64,000 nt of DNA from Streptomyces sp. NBC_01267 (GCF_036241575.1 NZ_CP108455.1:4146001-4210000); one strand, 5' to 3'; shown: positions 1 to 8,628, counted from the first letter of the stretch. Translations and numbers: made by a program. Notes: generated by a model not told the origin, from the sequence alone.

Positions 1-267
1 GGCGGATCGCTGAGCCTGGACGCCGGCGGATCGCTGAGCGTGGGCGCCGGTGGAGCGATGAGCCTGAGGGCCGGCGCAGCGATGAGTATCGACGCGGGGA
101 TGGCCATGGCCATCAACTCGACAGCGATGGTGATCGACGCGAAGGCGGCGCTGAACATCACGGCCGCCCTCGCAGCCTCCATCGAGGGGGCCACTGTGAC
201 AGTGACCGGCGCCGCGGTCTCGTTGCTCGGCCCCGCCATCACCGCCAACAGAATGCCCGTGGTCTGA
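1..267 (+). CDS. CIS spike/VgrG-like protein, C-terminal end (partial)
   Basis: Only the last 88 codons are present; the gene starts left of the window. The translation is a run of eight-residue repeats (GGSLSLDA, GGSLSVGA, GGAMSLRA, GAAMSIDA and onward), encoded by 24-nt DNA repeats that decay toward the stop. Octapeptide repeats are characteristic of the triple-stranded beta-helix needle of phage gp5/VgrG spike proteins, which tips the inner tube of contractile machines. The stop TGA overlaps the ATG of the next gene, a gp25-like baseplate protein, which fits the usual order of eCIS (Afp8-Afp9) clusters. The spike assignment is inferred from repeat pattern and neighbours, since the diagnostic N-terminal domains are outside the window. 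Confidence 0.7.
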   Translation, partial: GGSLSLDAGGSLSVGAGGAMSLRAGAAMSIDAGMAMAINSTAMVIDAKAALNITAALAASIEGATVTVTGAAVSLLGPAITANRMPVV

Positions 268-713
268 TGCCTGAACAATTCGTCGGCTCCGGTTGGTCCT
301 TCCCGCTGCGCATCGGCCCGACCGGCGGAATCGCTCTGGTCAGTGGGGAGCGGGAGGTCGAGGAGGCCATGCACCTGGTGCTGGCCACCGCCCCGGGCGA
401 GCGCCCCATGCGCCCGGAATTCGGCTGCGCCGTCCACGACATGGTCTTCGCTCCCATCAACGAGTCCACCGTGGGCAGGATCCAGCACGAGGTGCACACC
501 AGCCTGGACCGGTGGGAGCCGCGCATCGAGGTGCACGAGGTGTCGGTGACCGTGGGCGACGCGCCGGGTGTGCTCTTCATCGATGTGCGCTACGCGATCC
601 GGGGTACCAACAACCCGCGCAGTCTGGTCTTCCCGTTCTACGTCATTCCCTCCCACGACGATCCCGAGCCGTCCTCCGGCGACGGCGCGCCGGCCACCGA
701 AAGCGACCGCTGA
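267..713 (+). CDS. gp25-like baseplate wedge protein (Afp9 family)
   Basis: 148 aa, the usual size for the T4 gp25/Afp9 family. Recognisable pieces are the N-terminal GWSFPLRI segment, the helix with EVEEAMHLVLATAPGER, the conserved MRPEFGC motif around residues 49-55 and the long C-terminal strand region. In T4 and eCIS particles this protein links the sheath to the baseplate and primes sheath assembly. The start overlaps the preceding stop (TGATG) and its own stop overlaps the next start in the same way, so the genes are probably translationally coupled. Residues 130-148 are a charged, serine-rich tail with no visible motif. Confidence 0.92.
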   Translation: MPEQFVGSGWSFPLRIGPTGGIALVSGEREVEEAMHLVLATAPGERPMRPEFGCAVHDMVFAPINESTVGRIQHEVHTSLDRWEPRIEVHEVSVTVGDAPGVLFIDVRYAIRGTNNPRSLVFPFYVIPSHDDPEPSSGDGAPATESDR

Positions 714-2671
714 TGGCACTGCCCTCCCCGAACCTCGACGACCGGCGCTTTCAGCAGTTCGTCGACGACGCCAAGCGCTACATCCAGCAGCGCGCCCCGG
801 AATGGACCGACCACAACGTGTCCGACCCCGGTGTCACCCTGGTCGAGACGGTTGCCCACATGGCCGATCAGATCGTCTACCGGCTCAACCGCGTCCCCGA
901 GAAGAACCACCTGGCCTTCCTCGACCTCGTCGGAGTCACCCTCTTCCCGCCGTCCGCGGCACGCACCGACGTCACGTTCTGGCTGTCGGCCCCGCAGGAG
1001 GACCCCGTACTGATCCCGCTCGGCACGGAGACCGCCACCGTGCGCGCGGACAGCGAGGAAGCCGTCGTCTTCAGCACCGAACGCGAACTGACCGTGATTC
1101 CCTCCGCGTTGGGGCACCTCGCGGTGCAGAACAGCGGGCAGGCCGTGACCGACCGGAGTACGGACCTCGGCGAGGCCAGGGACGTGCTGTGCTTCGCGGA
1201 GGCACCCGCGGTCGGCGACTGCATGCTGATCGGACTCACCGCCGCCGTCCCGCACTGCGCGGTGGCGCTGCGGCTCGACAGCAGCGTCGACGGCGTGGGC
1301 GTGGACCCCCGGCAGCCCCCGCTGGTCTGGGAGGCGTGGACCGCCGACGGCTGGGTGGAGTGCGAGGTCGAGGAGGACGGCACCGGTGGTCTGAACCGCC
1401 CCGGCGACGTCGTGCTCCACGTGACGGGCGGGCACATACTCTCCCGCACCGGGCGGCACGAGGCGGGCTGGCTGCGCTGCCGGGTCACCGCCGCCGAGCC
1501 GGGCCAGCCGTTCTACACCACCTCGCCCACCGTGCGGTCGGTCGAGGCGTTCACCATGGGCGGCACCGTCCCGGCCGTACACGCCGAGACGGTGCGCGAC
1601 GAGGCGCTGGGGGAGTCCAACGGGCTGCCCGGCCAGCGGCTGCGGCTCGCCAACGCCCCCGTGGTGGGCGACGTGCCCCCGCTGCACCTCCAAGTGGCCG
1701 AGTACGACGGCTGGCAGGACTGGGAGGTCGTCCAGCACTTCGCCGCCTCCGGCCCGGAGGACCTGCACATCACCCTCGACGCGGCCACCGGTGAGATCGC
1801 CTTCGGCCCCTCCGTGCGGGAACGGGACGGCCAGCTGCGCCAGTTCGGCGCCGTACCGCCCAAGGGAGCCATCATCCGGGCCGGCCGCTACCGCACCGGC
1901 GGTGGCCGCACCGGGAACGTGGCCCGTGGCACCATCCGCACGCTGCGCGACTCCGTTCCCTACGTCGCCGAGGTGATCAACCGCGAGGCCGCCCACGGCG
2001 GAGTGGACGGCGAGACGGTGGCGGAGGCCAAGGCCCGCGCGCCGCTCACCCTGCGCGCCCAGGACCGCGCCGTCACCTTGCGCGACTACGAGGAACTCGC
2101 CCGGCACGCCGCCCCCGAGACGGCCCGCATCACCTGCCTGGAGGGCGAGGAGGGGGAGCACGGTGCCTATGCCGTACGCGTCCTCGTCGTCCCCCGCGCC
2201 GTCCCCGACCCGGGCGGGCGGCTGCGCTTCGAGCAACTCGTCCCCGCCGACGCCCTGTTGCGGCGGATCACCGGCTACCTCGACGAGCGGCGGCTGATCG
2301 GCACCCGGCTGGCCGTGGGCCCGCCCTACTACCAGGGCGTCACCGTCGTCGCGACGCTGCACGCGTTCCGCGACGCCGACGCGGAACGCGTCCGGCACGA
2401 TGCGAACGAGGCGCTCTACCGCCACATCGACCCGCTCACCGGCGGTGCCGACGGAAAGGGCTGGCCCTTCGGCCGCCCCGTCCAGTCGGGCGAGATCTTC
2501 GCGGTGCTCCAGCGGGTGCCCGGGGTGGAGCTGGTGGACGAGGTGCTGCTGCACCCGGCCGACCCGCTGACCGGCAAACGCGGGGACCGGACCGAGCGCA
2601 TCGACCTCGACGCCCCGTCCCTGGTCTTCTCCTTCGACCACCGTGTCCGGGTGATCGGCGGTACGTCATGA
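713..2671 (+). CDS. Baseplate J-like protein (Afp11 / gp6 family)
   Basis: 652 aa. The start is the ATG inside the TGATG overlap at 711-715; the open frame runs further upstream but there it overlaps the gp25-like gene. The N-terminus (LPSPNLDDRRFQQFVDDAKR) and the following DHNVSDPGVTLVETVAHMAD segment are typical of phage/eCIS J-like baseplate proteins. The later part contains the Baseplate_J core with APLTLRAQDRAVTLRDYEEL at about residues 442-461. J-like proteins form the wedge that holds the sheath and opens on contraction. The stop overlaps the next start by ATGA. Length is in the lower range for Afp11-like proteins, and no frameshift is visible. Confidence 0.93.
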   Translation: MALPSPNLDDRRFQQFVDDAKRYIQQRAPEWTDHNVSDPGVTLVETVAHMADQIVYRLNRVPEKNHLAFLDLVGVTLFPPSAARTDVTFWLSAPQEDPVLIPLGTETATVRADSEEAVVFSTERELTVIPSALGHLAVQNSGQAVTDRSTDLGEARDVLCFAEAPAVGDCMLIGLTAAVPHCAVALRLDSSVDGVGVDPRQPPLVWEAWTADGWVECEVEEDGTGGLNRPGDVVLHVTGGHILSRTGRHEAGWLRCRVTAAEPGQPFYTTSPTVRSVEAFTMGGTVPAVHAETVRDEALGESNGLPGQRLRLANAPVVGDVPPLHLQVAEYDGWQDWEVVQHFAASGPEDLHITLDAATGEIAFGPSVRERDGQLRQFGAVPPKGAIIRAGRYRTGGGRTGNVARGTIRTLRDSVPYVAEVINREAAHGGVDGETVAEAKARAPLTLRAQDRAVTLRDYEELARHAAPETARITCLEGEEGEHGAYAVRVLVVPRAVPDPGGRLRFEQLVPADALLRRITGYLDERRLIGTRLAVGPPYYQGVTVVATLHAFRDADAERVRHDANEALYRHIDPLTGGADGKGWPFGRPVQSGEIFAVLQRVPGVELVDEVLLHPADPLTGKRGDRTERIDLDAPSLVFSFDHRVRVIGGTS

Positions 2672-3240
2672 GAGGTTCCATCGACGGTCTGGAATCCTCC
2701 GTCCCGATCGGGACGATGCTGCCCGCCGTCTTCGCCGACGACGACATGATCCAGCGTTTCGTCGGCGGGCTCGACGAGGTGCTCGCGCCCATCCTCAACG
2801 TTCTCGACTGCCTGGACGCGTACTTCACCCCGTCCCTGGCTCCGACGGACTTCACCCGCTGGCTGGGCTGGTGGGTCGGCGCCGAGACCGACGGCATCCA
2901 GGACGACGACCCGCAGGGGGAGGCCCGGCTGCGTGCCGCGGTCGCCGCCGCGGCCCGCCTGCACCGCATCCGCGGCACCCGCGCCGGCCTCGCCGAAGCG
3001 GTGTGGCTCGCCTTCGGTGTCGAACCCGAGATCACCGAGAGCGGCGGAGCCGCCTGGAGCGCGCGGCCCCGCGGCCCGTTCCCCGGGGAGAGCCGCCCCC
3101 GTCTGCACGTCGCCGTCCGCCTGTCCGCCCCGACGGACGCGGACGTGTACCGGCTGGACAACCTGGTGGCAGCCGCCCGCCCCGCGCACATGCCCTACAC
3201 GGTCCAGGTGACCGCCACGGAAAGGACCTCTCACTCATGA
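2668..3240 (+). CDS. Tail protein I-like baseplate component (Afp12 / P2 gpI family)
   Basis: 190 aa. It shows the family pattern of P2 gpI-like proteins in actinobacterial CIS clusters: an N-terminal helical stretch (LPAVFADDDMIQRFVGGLDE), a tryptophan-rich WLGWW motif near residues 65-69, the RLRAAVAAAARLHRIRGTRA helix, and a C-terminal strand beginning at SRPRLHVAVRL. These proteins complete the baseplate wedge next to J. It overlaps the J-like gene by 4 nt (ATGA) and the following gene by 4 nt, so five genes appear to be one transcription unit. Assignment rests on motif pattern and position. Confidence 0.88.
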   Translation: MRGSIDGLESSVPIGTMLPAVFADDDMIQRFVGGLDEVLAPILNVLDCLDAYFTPSLAPTDFTRWLGWWVGAETDGIQDDDPQGEARLRAAVAAAARLHRIRGTRAGLAEAVWLAFGVEPEITESGGAAWSARPRGPFPGESRPRLHVAVRLSAPTDADVYRLDNLVAAARPAHMPYTVQVTATERTSHS

Positions 3241-4655
3241 CCGCCAGCCAGCCACCCGGCGATCCCAGGGGAGAAGAGCGGACCCAGGTCTGCGACCAGT
3301 GCGGCACGCGGCAGGGCTCGGAACACACGTTCTGCGAGAGCTGCAACGCGGTGCTGGGGTGGAGCGCGGGCACGTCCGCGCCGGCACCCTCCGGACAGGG
3401 CGCGCCTACACCGTCCGCGCCCGCACCGTCCGCGCCCGCACCGGCCGCGCCGGCACCGTCCGGTCAGTCACCGTCCTGGCAGGCACCGCACGGCCAAGCG
3501 CCGTACGGCCAGGAGCCGTTCGGACAGTCGCCGTCCGGTCAGTCACCGTTCGGTCAGTCTGCGCAGGCCGCCGCCCCTGGTGCTCCCGCCGCCCCCGGTG
3601 CCTCCGGTACGTGGGACACCGGCCGGGAGGAGGACGACACGCTGGAGACCCCGCCGGTGCCCGCGTCGGGATCCGCGCCCGGCACCGTGCCCGCGCAGCC
3701 GGGGCCGGATCAGGCCGGCGACTGGTCCGGGGCCCGGCCGCCGGAGCCGGACGCGGCCAGCGACGCCGAACGGGCCCGAGCCCTGCTCGTACCGGTCGCC
3801 GACCCGCGGGCGCAGCCGGACCGGCCGCCGACCGTGGCCCCCGTCCTGCCGGGACGGCCCGCCCCCGCACGTCCCGAGGTCCGCAGTCTGGGCGAGCAGG
3901 ACATCCAGGGCGGTGTCGCGTGCCCCTGGTGCTCCACCGCCAACTCGCCGGAGCGCCACTTCTGCAGCCGGTGCGCCATGTCCATGGCCACGCGGCCGGG
4001 GAACGAGGCGCGGCGCCCGTGGTGGCGGCGGATGCTCGACTACCGCAACCGCGAGGAGCCGTGGGCCGGTGACCGCCCGCGACTGGGCTGGCGGCTGGGC
4101 CGCATCCTGCGGTGGGTCGTGTGGGCCGCGGTAGCCGCCCTGGCGGTGACGGGCCTGTTCCACGTCGGCGACGGCATCAGCGCGGCACGTGACCACTTCG
4201 CCAAGCGGGCCTCGGTCGCACCGGACTCGTCCTCGGCGTCCCACTCGTACCCCCACCACGGCCCCGGCCTGGCCTTCGACAAGGTCAGCAACACCTGGTG
4301 GGGACCCGGCATCAACGAGTCCGGGGGCGGGGAGTGGCTGGAGGCCCACTTCCGCGACCCGGTCACGCTCCTCAACATCGGCATCACCGCGGGCGAGTCC
4401 ACGCACGCCGACACCCTCTCCAAGTCGGCGCTCCCGCACCGCGTCCAGGCCCGCATCACCGAGGACAGCGGAAAGGTCACCACGAAGGAACTCATCCTCG
4501 ACCAGAGCGCCGGTTTCCAGTCGCGGAGCTTCCGGTTCCACAACGTCACCTCGGTGCGGTTCATCCTGGAGACCGCTTACAACGCCGGGCCGAAGAAGCA
4601 GGTGGCGATCGCCGAGATCGAATTCTTCGGCCCTTCGCAGGGCGACGGTTCGTAG
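3237..4655 (+). CDS. CIS-associated zinc-ribbon, single-TM protein with C-terminal discoidin-like domain (CisA-like)
   Basis: 472 aa; the start is the ATG overlapping the previous stop. Order: an N-terminal zinc ribbon (CDQC ... CESC, about residues 19-36); a long disordered linker with repeats such as APSAPAP and Q(A/S)P(Y/F/S)GQ; a second zinc ribbon (CPWC ... CSRC, about residues 227-246); a basic stretch; one transmembrane helix (WVVWAAVAALAVTGLFHV, about 294-311); and a C-terminal F5/8-type (discoidin/NPCBM-like) beta domain running to the end. The predicted topology is a cytoplasmic zinc-ribbon part and an extracytoplasmic, possibly glycan-binding part. Streptomyces CIS clusters carry a conserved membrane protein (CisA) reported to link cytoplasmic CIS particles to the membrane and cell death. 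Position and architecture fit that protein, but the equivalence is inference. Confidence 0.75.
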   Translation: MTASQPPGDPRGEERTQVCDQCGTRQGSEHTFCESCNAVLGWSAGTSAPAPSGQGAPTPSAPAPSAPAPAAPAPSGQSPSWQAPHGQAPYGQEPFGQSPSGQSPFGQSAQAAAPGAPAAPGASGTWDTGREEDDTLETPPVPASGSAPGTVPAQPGPDQAGDWSGARPPEPDAASDAERARALLVPVADPRAQPDRPPTVAPVLPGRPAPARPEVRSLGEQDIQGGVACPWCSTANSPERHFCSRCAMSMATRPGNEARRPWWRRMLDYRNREEPWAGDRPRLGWRLGRILRWVVWAAVAALAVTGLFHVGDGISAARDHFAKRASVAPDSSSASHSYPHHGPGLAFDKVSNTWWGPGINESGGGEWLEAHFRDPVTLLNIGITAGESTHADTLSKSALPHRVQARITEDSGKVTTKELILDQSAGFQSRSFRFHNVTSVRFILETAYNAGPKKQVAIAEIEFFGPSQGDGS

Positions 4656-4664
4656 GCCGCGCCC

Positions 4665-4709
4665 GTCCCGTGCCGTCGGCCAGGCCGGTCACGGCCGACG
4701 GCACGGGAC
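4665..4709 (+). terminator. Strong hairpin terminator of the CIS operon
   Basis: A perfect 17-bp inverted repeat (arms 4665-4681 and 4693-4709, 11-nt loop) begins 9 nt after the stop of the last CIS gene. There is no U-tract, as is common for Streptomyces hairpin terminators. It marks the 3' boundary of the CIS transcription unit. Confidence 0.8.
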
Positions 4710-4900
4710 AGGCAGGGGGGCGGGTCGGCCCGGAGATCCGGCGCCGGACGGCAGCGGCGAGTTCTCCTCGTTCACATCAGGTAGCCCAGGGCCTGAATGC
4801 GGCGGGCGTACGCGATGGCGCGTACGTCCGGCAGCTCCGTCCAGGAGGCGGCTCCGCAGGCGTCGTTGACTCTTGCGGGTGCCGCCCGCACCCTCCCGGC

Positions 4901-6100
4901 ATGACCACATCTCAGCAGGCCCCGTTCGCCCCGTGCGCCGGCGAGAGTTGGCGTTCGCCGTGGGAGATGTACGCGACGCTGCGCGACGCACACCCCCTCC
5001 ACCACGTCACCGACGGCGACTACTGGGTCCTCTCCCGCTACGCGGACGTACTCGCCGCCGCCCGCGACACCGAGCGTTACTCCTCCGCCGACGGCCTGAC
5101 CATCACCTACGGCGAGCGCGAACGCCTGGGCATCACCGACGCCGCCCCGATGGTGATGCTGGACCCGCCCGAGCACACCGCCTTCCGCCGGCTGATCACC
5201 CGCGGCTACACCCCGCGCCGGGTCGCCGCCATCGAGCCGCACGTCCGTGCTTTCGTCCGGGCCCGTCTGGACCGCATCGCCGATCTCGGCGGCAACTGCG
5301 ACATCATCGCCGAACTCTTCAAACCGCTGCCCAGCTATGTCGTCGGGCGCTATCTCGGCGTCCCCGAACAGGACCGCGCCCACTTCGACGGCTGGACCCA
5401 CGCCATCGTCGAGGCCAACGCGCTGGGCGATCCGCTCGCCGCCGCCGAAGCCGTCACCAGCCTCTTCGGCTACTTCACCGAGCTGATCGAACGCCGCCGC
5501 TCCGAACCCGCCGACGACACCGTCTCCGACCTGGTAGGCCTGATGCCGCCCGAGGACGCCGGAACCCTGCTGCGCATCCTCGGCTTCGCCTTCACGATGG
5601 TCGCCGGGGGCAACGACACCACCACCGGCCTGCTCGGCGGCGCCGCCGAACTCCTCACCGCCCACCCCGCCCCACGCCGGGCCCTCCTGGACGCCCCCGC
5701 CCTGCTCCCCTCCGCCATCGAGGAATTCCTCCGGCTGACCTCCCCCGTCCAGTGCCTGACCCGCACCGTCACCGAAGACACCACCCTCCACGGCCGAACC
5801 GTCCCGGCCGGCCGGAAGGTTCTCCTCCTCTACGGCGCCGCCAACCGCGACCCACGCGCCTTCGGCCCCACCGCCCACCACCCGGACCTCACCCGCGAGG
5901 GCCCCCAGCACCTCGCCTTCACCCACGGCCCGCACCACTGCCTGGGCGCCTCCGCGGCCCGTCTGGTGTCCCGAACGGCCCTGGAGGAACTCCTGGCCCG
6001 CTTCCCGGACTTCGAGGTCGACGCAGCGGCGGGCACCTTCGCCGACGGCAACTACGTCCGGCGGTACGCGTCCCTGCCGTTCGCCGCGGCCGGGACCTGA
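4901..6100 (+). CDS. Cytochrome P450
   Basis: 399 aa, normal for a soluble bacterial class I P450. Visible signatures: the I-helix oxygen-activation motif AGGNDTTT near residues 232-239, the K-helix EEFLR (ExxR) at about 271-275, and the haem-binding loop FTHGPHHCLG near 341-350 with the axial cysteine. It needs ferredoxin and ferredoxin reductase partners; none is adjacent. The nearest neighbours are a CIS operon upstream (separated by a terminator) and a convergent phosphoesterase, so it looks like a solitary accessory P450. Substrate is not predictable from the sequence. The ATG at 4901 fits the family N-terminus, though no strong ribosome binding site precedes it. Confidence 0.93.
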   Translation: MTTSQQAPFAPCAGESWRSPWEMYATLRDAHPLHHVTDGDYWVLSRYADVLAAARDTERYSSADGLTITYGERERLGITDAAPMVMLDPPEHTAFRRLITRGYTPRRVAAIEPHVRAFVRARLDRIADLGGNCDIIAELFKPLPSYVVGRYLGVPEQDRAHFDGWTHAIVEANALGDPLAAAEAVTSLFGYFTELIERRRSEPADDTVSDLVGLMPPEDAGTLLRILGFAFTMVAGGNDTTTGLLGGAAELLTAHPAPRRALLDAPALLPSAIEEFLRLTSPVQCLTRTVTEDTTLHGRTVPAGRKVLLLYGAANRDPRAFGPTAHHPDLTREGPQHLAFTHGPHHCLGASAARLVSRTALEELLARFPDFEVDAAAGTFADGNYVRRYASLPFAAAGT

Positions 6101-6239
6101 GCGGTTCGTACGGACCAACGGGTGGCGCTGCCCGGCGCCGGGCCGGCAGCCGGGTCACGTCGCCGTGACCTGGTCCGCGCCCGGCTGCTGTCGACATCCC
6201 TTGCCCGCCCGTGGAGTTCGTGCCGTCCGCGCCCCTGTC

Positions 6240-7583
6240 TCAGGTGCGCTGCGACGTGCCCGGCTCACCGCCCGGCTCACCGCCCGGTTCACCGCCCCGC
6301 CGCAGGGTGAGCAGCGTGATCTCGCTCGGTGCGAAGACCCGGAAGGGCGGCCCCCAGAATCCGGCGCCCCGGCTGGTGTAGAGCTGCGTGCGCTCACCGT
6401 GCCGGCTCAGGCCGTGCACCACCGGCTGATCGATCCGGACGAGGAAGTTGAACGGCCAGATCTGGCCGCCGTGGGTGTGACCGGAGACCTGCAGGTCGAT
6501 GCCGGCCGCAGCGGCCTGTCCGACGTACTTGGGCTGGTGGGCGACGAGCAGGACCGGCCGTTCCGGGTCTGCCCCCGCCAGCGCGCCGAGCAGGTTCGCA
6601 CGGTGCCCGGCCAGGCCGGAGGACTCCGCGGTCACGTCGTCCACACCGGCCAGGACGAGGAGGTCACCGCCGCGCTCCACCACGACATGGCGGTTGTGCA
6701 GCGGTTCCCAGCCCAGTTCCGCCATGCGGTCCAGCCAGCCCTGCGCCTCCCCGAAGTACTCGTGGTTCCCCGTGACATAGACCTTCGCCAGCCGGGACCG
6801 GATCGTCCCGAGCGGCGCGGACTGGTCCCGGCGCTGGGCGGGGGTGCCGTCGGCGATGTCGCCCGCGTGGACCACGACGTCCGCGTCGAGCGCGTTGACA
6901 GCCTCGGCAACCCGCGTCGACCAGCGAGCCCGGTCGATCGGCCCGAAGTGGGTGTCGGCCAGCACCACGACACGGGTTCCGTCCAGACCGCCGCCGAGCC
7001 GGGGGACGTGGACGTCCAGCCGCTTCACCCGGGGCACGCGCATGGCCTCGTGGTGTCCCCACGCCAGCAGCCCGGCAGAGACCACGGTGACGGCCACGGC
7101 AATGCCCCTGGCCCGCCCGGCGCCGCCGACGCCGAGCCCGATCAGCACCAGGTGCACCAGGTCGCCCAGCACCGACCAGGTGAACAGCACCCAGACCACC
7201 CCGAGGGTGCTGTCCGCGATGCGGGCCGCCCGGTCGGCCCGCCGCCGCCCGTGGCCCGCGGCCATGAGGAAGGGGAACGAGACCAGCCCGGAGGCGAAGA
7301 CGACCGTACCGGCGAGGAAGACCGGGAACGGCCAGTCGACGCCCGACGCGAACAGCGTCCACCAGGGCAGGAAGAACAGCAGCGTGAGAACGAGGAGGAC
7401 CACGGTCCCGCCCAGCCGTCGACGCAGGGATCGCCGGGGACCCGGGCTGCCTTCCTCGGACCGGGGCCCGTCCCCGGGCGCCGTCCCGTCCCCGGGCCGC
7501 ACCACGGCGTCCGCGCCGCTCTCCGGCCCCGCACCGGACGACCGGAGGTCCGCCTCCGCCCGGATGGATTCGCTGTCTGTCAC
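6240..7583 (-). CDS. Membrane-anchored metallophosphoesterase
   Basis: 447 aa from the GTG at 7583, chosen because GAGGGG lies 7 nt upstream; an ATG 27 nt further up is the alternative. About 65 charged, low-complexity residues precede four to five hydrophobic helices (for example GTVVLLVLTLLFFLPWW). A calcineurin-like catalytic domain follows, with all dinuclear-metal motifs: DTHFG, GDIADG, GNHEY, HQP and GHTHGG. This arrangement matches the YkoQ/YaeI-type membrane phosphoesterases, some of which act on lipid-linked phosphoesters. The C-terminus ends in three GGEP repeats. The gene is divergent from the snapalysin-like gene and convergent with the P450. Substrate unknown. Confidence 0.9.
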   Translation of the reverse strand: MTDSESIRAEADLRSSGAGPESGADAVVRPGDGTAPGDGPRSEEGSPGPRRSLRRRLGGTVVLLVLTLLFFLPWWTLFASGVDWPFPVFLAGTVVFASGLVSFPFLMAAGHGRRRADRAARIADSTLGVVWVLFTWSVLGDLVHLVLIGLGVGGAGRARGIAVAVTVVSAGLLAWGHHEAMRVPRVKRLDVHVPRLGGGLDGTRVVVLADTHFGPIDRARWSTRVAEAVNALDADVVVHAGDIADGTPAQRRDQSAPLGTIRSRLAKVYVTGNHEYFGEAQGWLDRMAELGWEPLHNRHVVVERGGDLLVLAGVDDVTAESSGLAGHRANLLGALAGADPERPVLLVAHQPKYVGQAAAAGIDLQVSGHTHGGQIWPFNFLVRIDQPVVHGLSRHGERTQLYTSRGAGFWGPPFRVFAPSEITLLTLRRGGEPGGEPGGEPGTSQRT

Positions 7584-7835
7584 TGCGCCGCCCCTCACGT
7601 CCGCCCGCACCCGTCAGTACCCATCGTCCGTCACACGGCGCTCCACGGAACCGCCCGCACCCTGGTGCGGCGCATTCCGCAGGGCTGCCGTGACTTCCAT
7701 GACGCAGCGGAAAGGATCACCGTCGAGGTTGATCGTCCCAACTCCCTTATCCAAACGCGTACTTGTGGTGCTCGCTGCTGGCGTGGTGCCCTGGTGGCTC
7801 GCAGGCAACCGACGTCAGGGAGGGGAACGAGTCTC

Positions 7836-8429
7836 ATGATCAAGCGAGCAGCAGCCGTGGCGGCACTGATCCCGGCCGTGCTGGGCGTGACATCCGGTGC
7901 CGCTTCGGCGCACCCGGCGCCGAAGGCGACCGCAGCGGTGGTCACTCTGACCTACGACGCCAGTCGGGCAGGACAGTGGGCGGGCGCGATCACGCAAGGC
8001 GCGCAGAACTGGAACGCGGCGGCACACAACGTGCACCTGCAGCCGGCGAGTTCGCCCAGCTCGGCCAACTTCGTCTACGTGGCGACCAGCGGCTGGCCCC
8101 AGACGACGCTCGGGCCGATCGTCCCGGGCGGCAGCAGAGGCCAGGTGCAACTGGGCCAGGAGGCGGTCGACGAGGGCTACGACATGACCCGGATCGCGGC
8201 GCACGAAACCGGGCACATCCTCGGGCTGCCGGACGACTACAGCGGGCCGTGCGCGGAGCTGATGTCCGGCCACGGCCCCGGCACGTCGTGCACCAACGCC
8301 GAGCCGAGCGCGGCCGAGGCGGCGCAGGTCGACCGGAACTACGCGGCGGGCGCCGCGGCGGTGAGCCCGAAGCGGCAGCAGATCGTGATCGACGCCTGGC
8401 CCGCACCGGTCCACGCCGGCGCGCACTGA
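7836..8429 (+). CDS. Secreted snapalysin-family (M7) zinc metalloprotease
   Basis: 197 aa. A Sec signal peptide (KRAAAVAALIPAVLGVTSGA) ends with likely cleavage after SAHA-type residues near position 28. The mature part is small and carries the extended zinc motif HETGHILGLPD (HExxHxxGxxD) plus a CAELMSG Met-turn region, both typical of Streptomyces small neutral proteases (snapalysin). Two cysteines near the active site (GPCAEL, TSCTN) match the family disulfide. No propeptide longer than a few residues is obvious. The start has a good ribosome binding site (GGGAGGGGAACGAG). Snapalysin genes are often divergent from a LysR regulator; here the divergent neighbour is a phosphoesterase and no LysR gene is visible. 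Confidence 0.9.
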   Translation: MIKRAAAVAALIPAVLGVTSGAASAHPAPKATAAVVTLTYDASRAGQWAGAITQGAQNWNAAAHNVHLQPASSPSSANFVYVATSGWPQTTLGPIVPGGSRGQVQLGQEAVDEGYDMTRIAAHETGHILGLPDDYSGPCAELMSGHGPGTSCTNAEPSAAEAAQVDRNYAAGAAAVSPKRQQIVIDAWPAPVHAGAH

Positions 8430-8482
8430 CAGGCGGCCGGAACCAGGCAGGACGGCTGCGCAGGGCCCGCCGGGACACACAC

Positions 8483-8520
8483 GCAGAAGGCCCCCACCAC
8501 GACGGGCGGGGGCCTTCTGC
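8483..8520 (+). terminator. Hairpin terminator between snapalysin-like gene and tRNA-Ser
   Basis: Perfect 13-bp stem (8483-8495 with 8508-8520) and a 12-nt loop. It lies between the plus-strand protease gene and the minus-strand tRNA-Ser and can serve both. Confidence 0.75.
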
Positions 8521-8543
8521 GTACTGCCCGATGAGGGCAACTG

Positions 8544-8628
8544 CGGAGGATACGAGATTCGAACTCGTGAGGGGTTGCCCCCAACACGCTTTCCAAGCGT
8601 GCGCCCTAGGCCACTAGGCGAATCCTCC
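8544..8628 (-). tRNA. tRNA-Ser(GGA)
   Basis: 85 nt with a complete class II cloverleaf: acceptor GGAGGAT/ATCCTCC, D-arm, anticodon loop reading TTGGAAA (anticodon GGA), a long variable arm and a canonical T-loop (GTTCGAATC). No CCA is encoded. Discriminator base G as expected for serine. Confidence 0.95.

Noticed and set aside
638..2641. 667-aa frame antisense to the J-like baseplate gene
   Set aside because: Shadow frame with Gly/Val/Asp-rich composition and no start signal.
1..4709. Prophage remnant
   Set aside because: Only contractile baseplate and spike genes plus a CIS-type membrane protein; no capsid, portal, integrase or lysis gene. eCIS explains it better.
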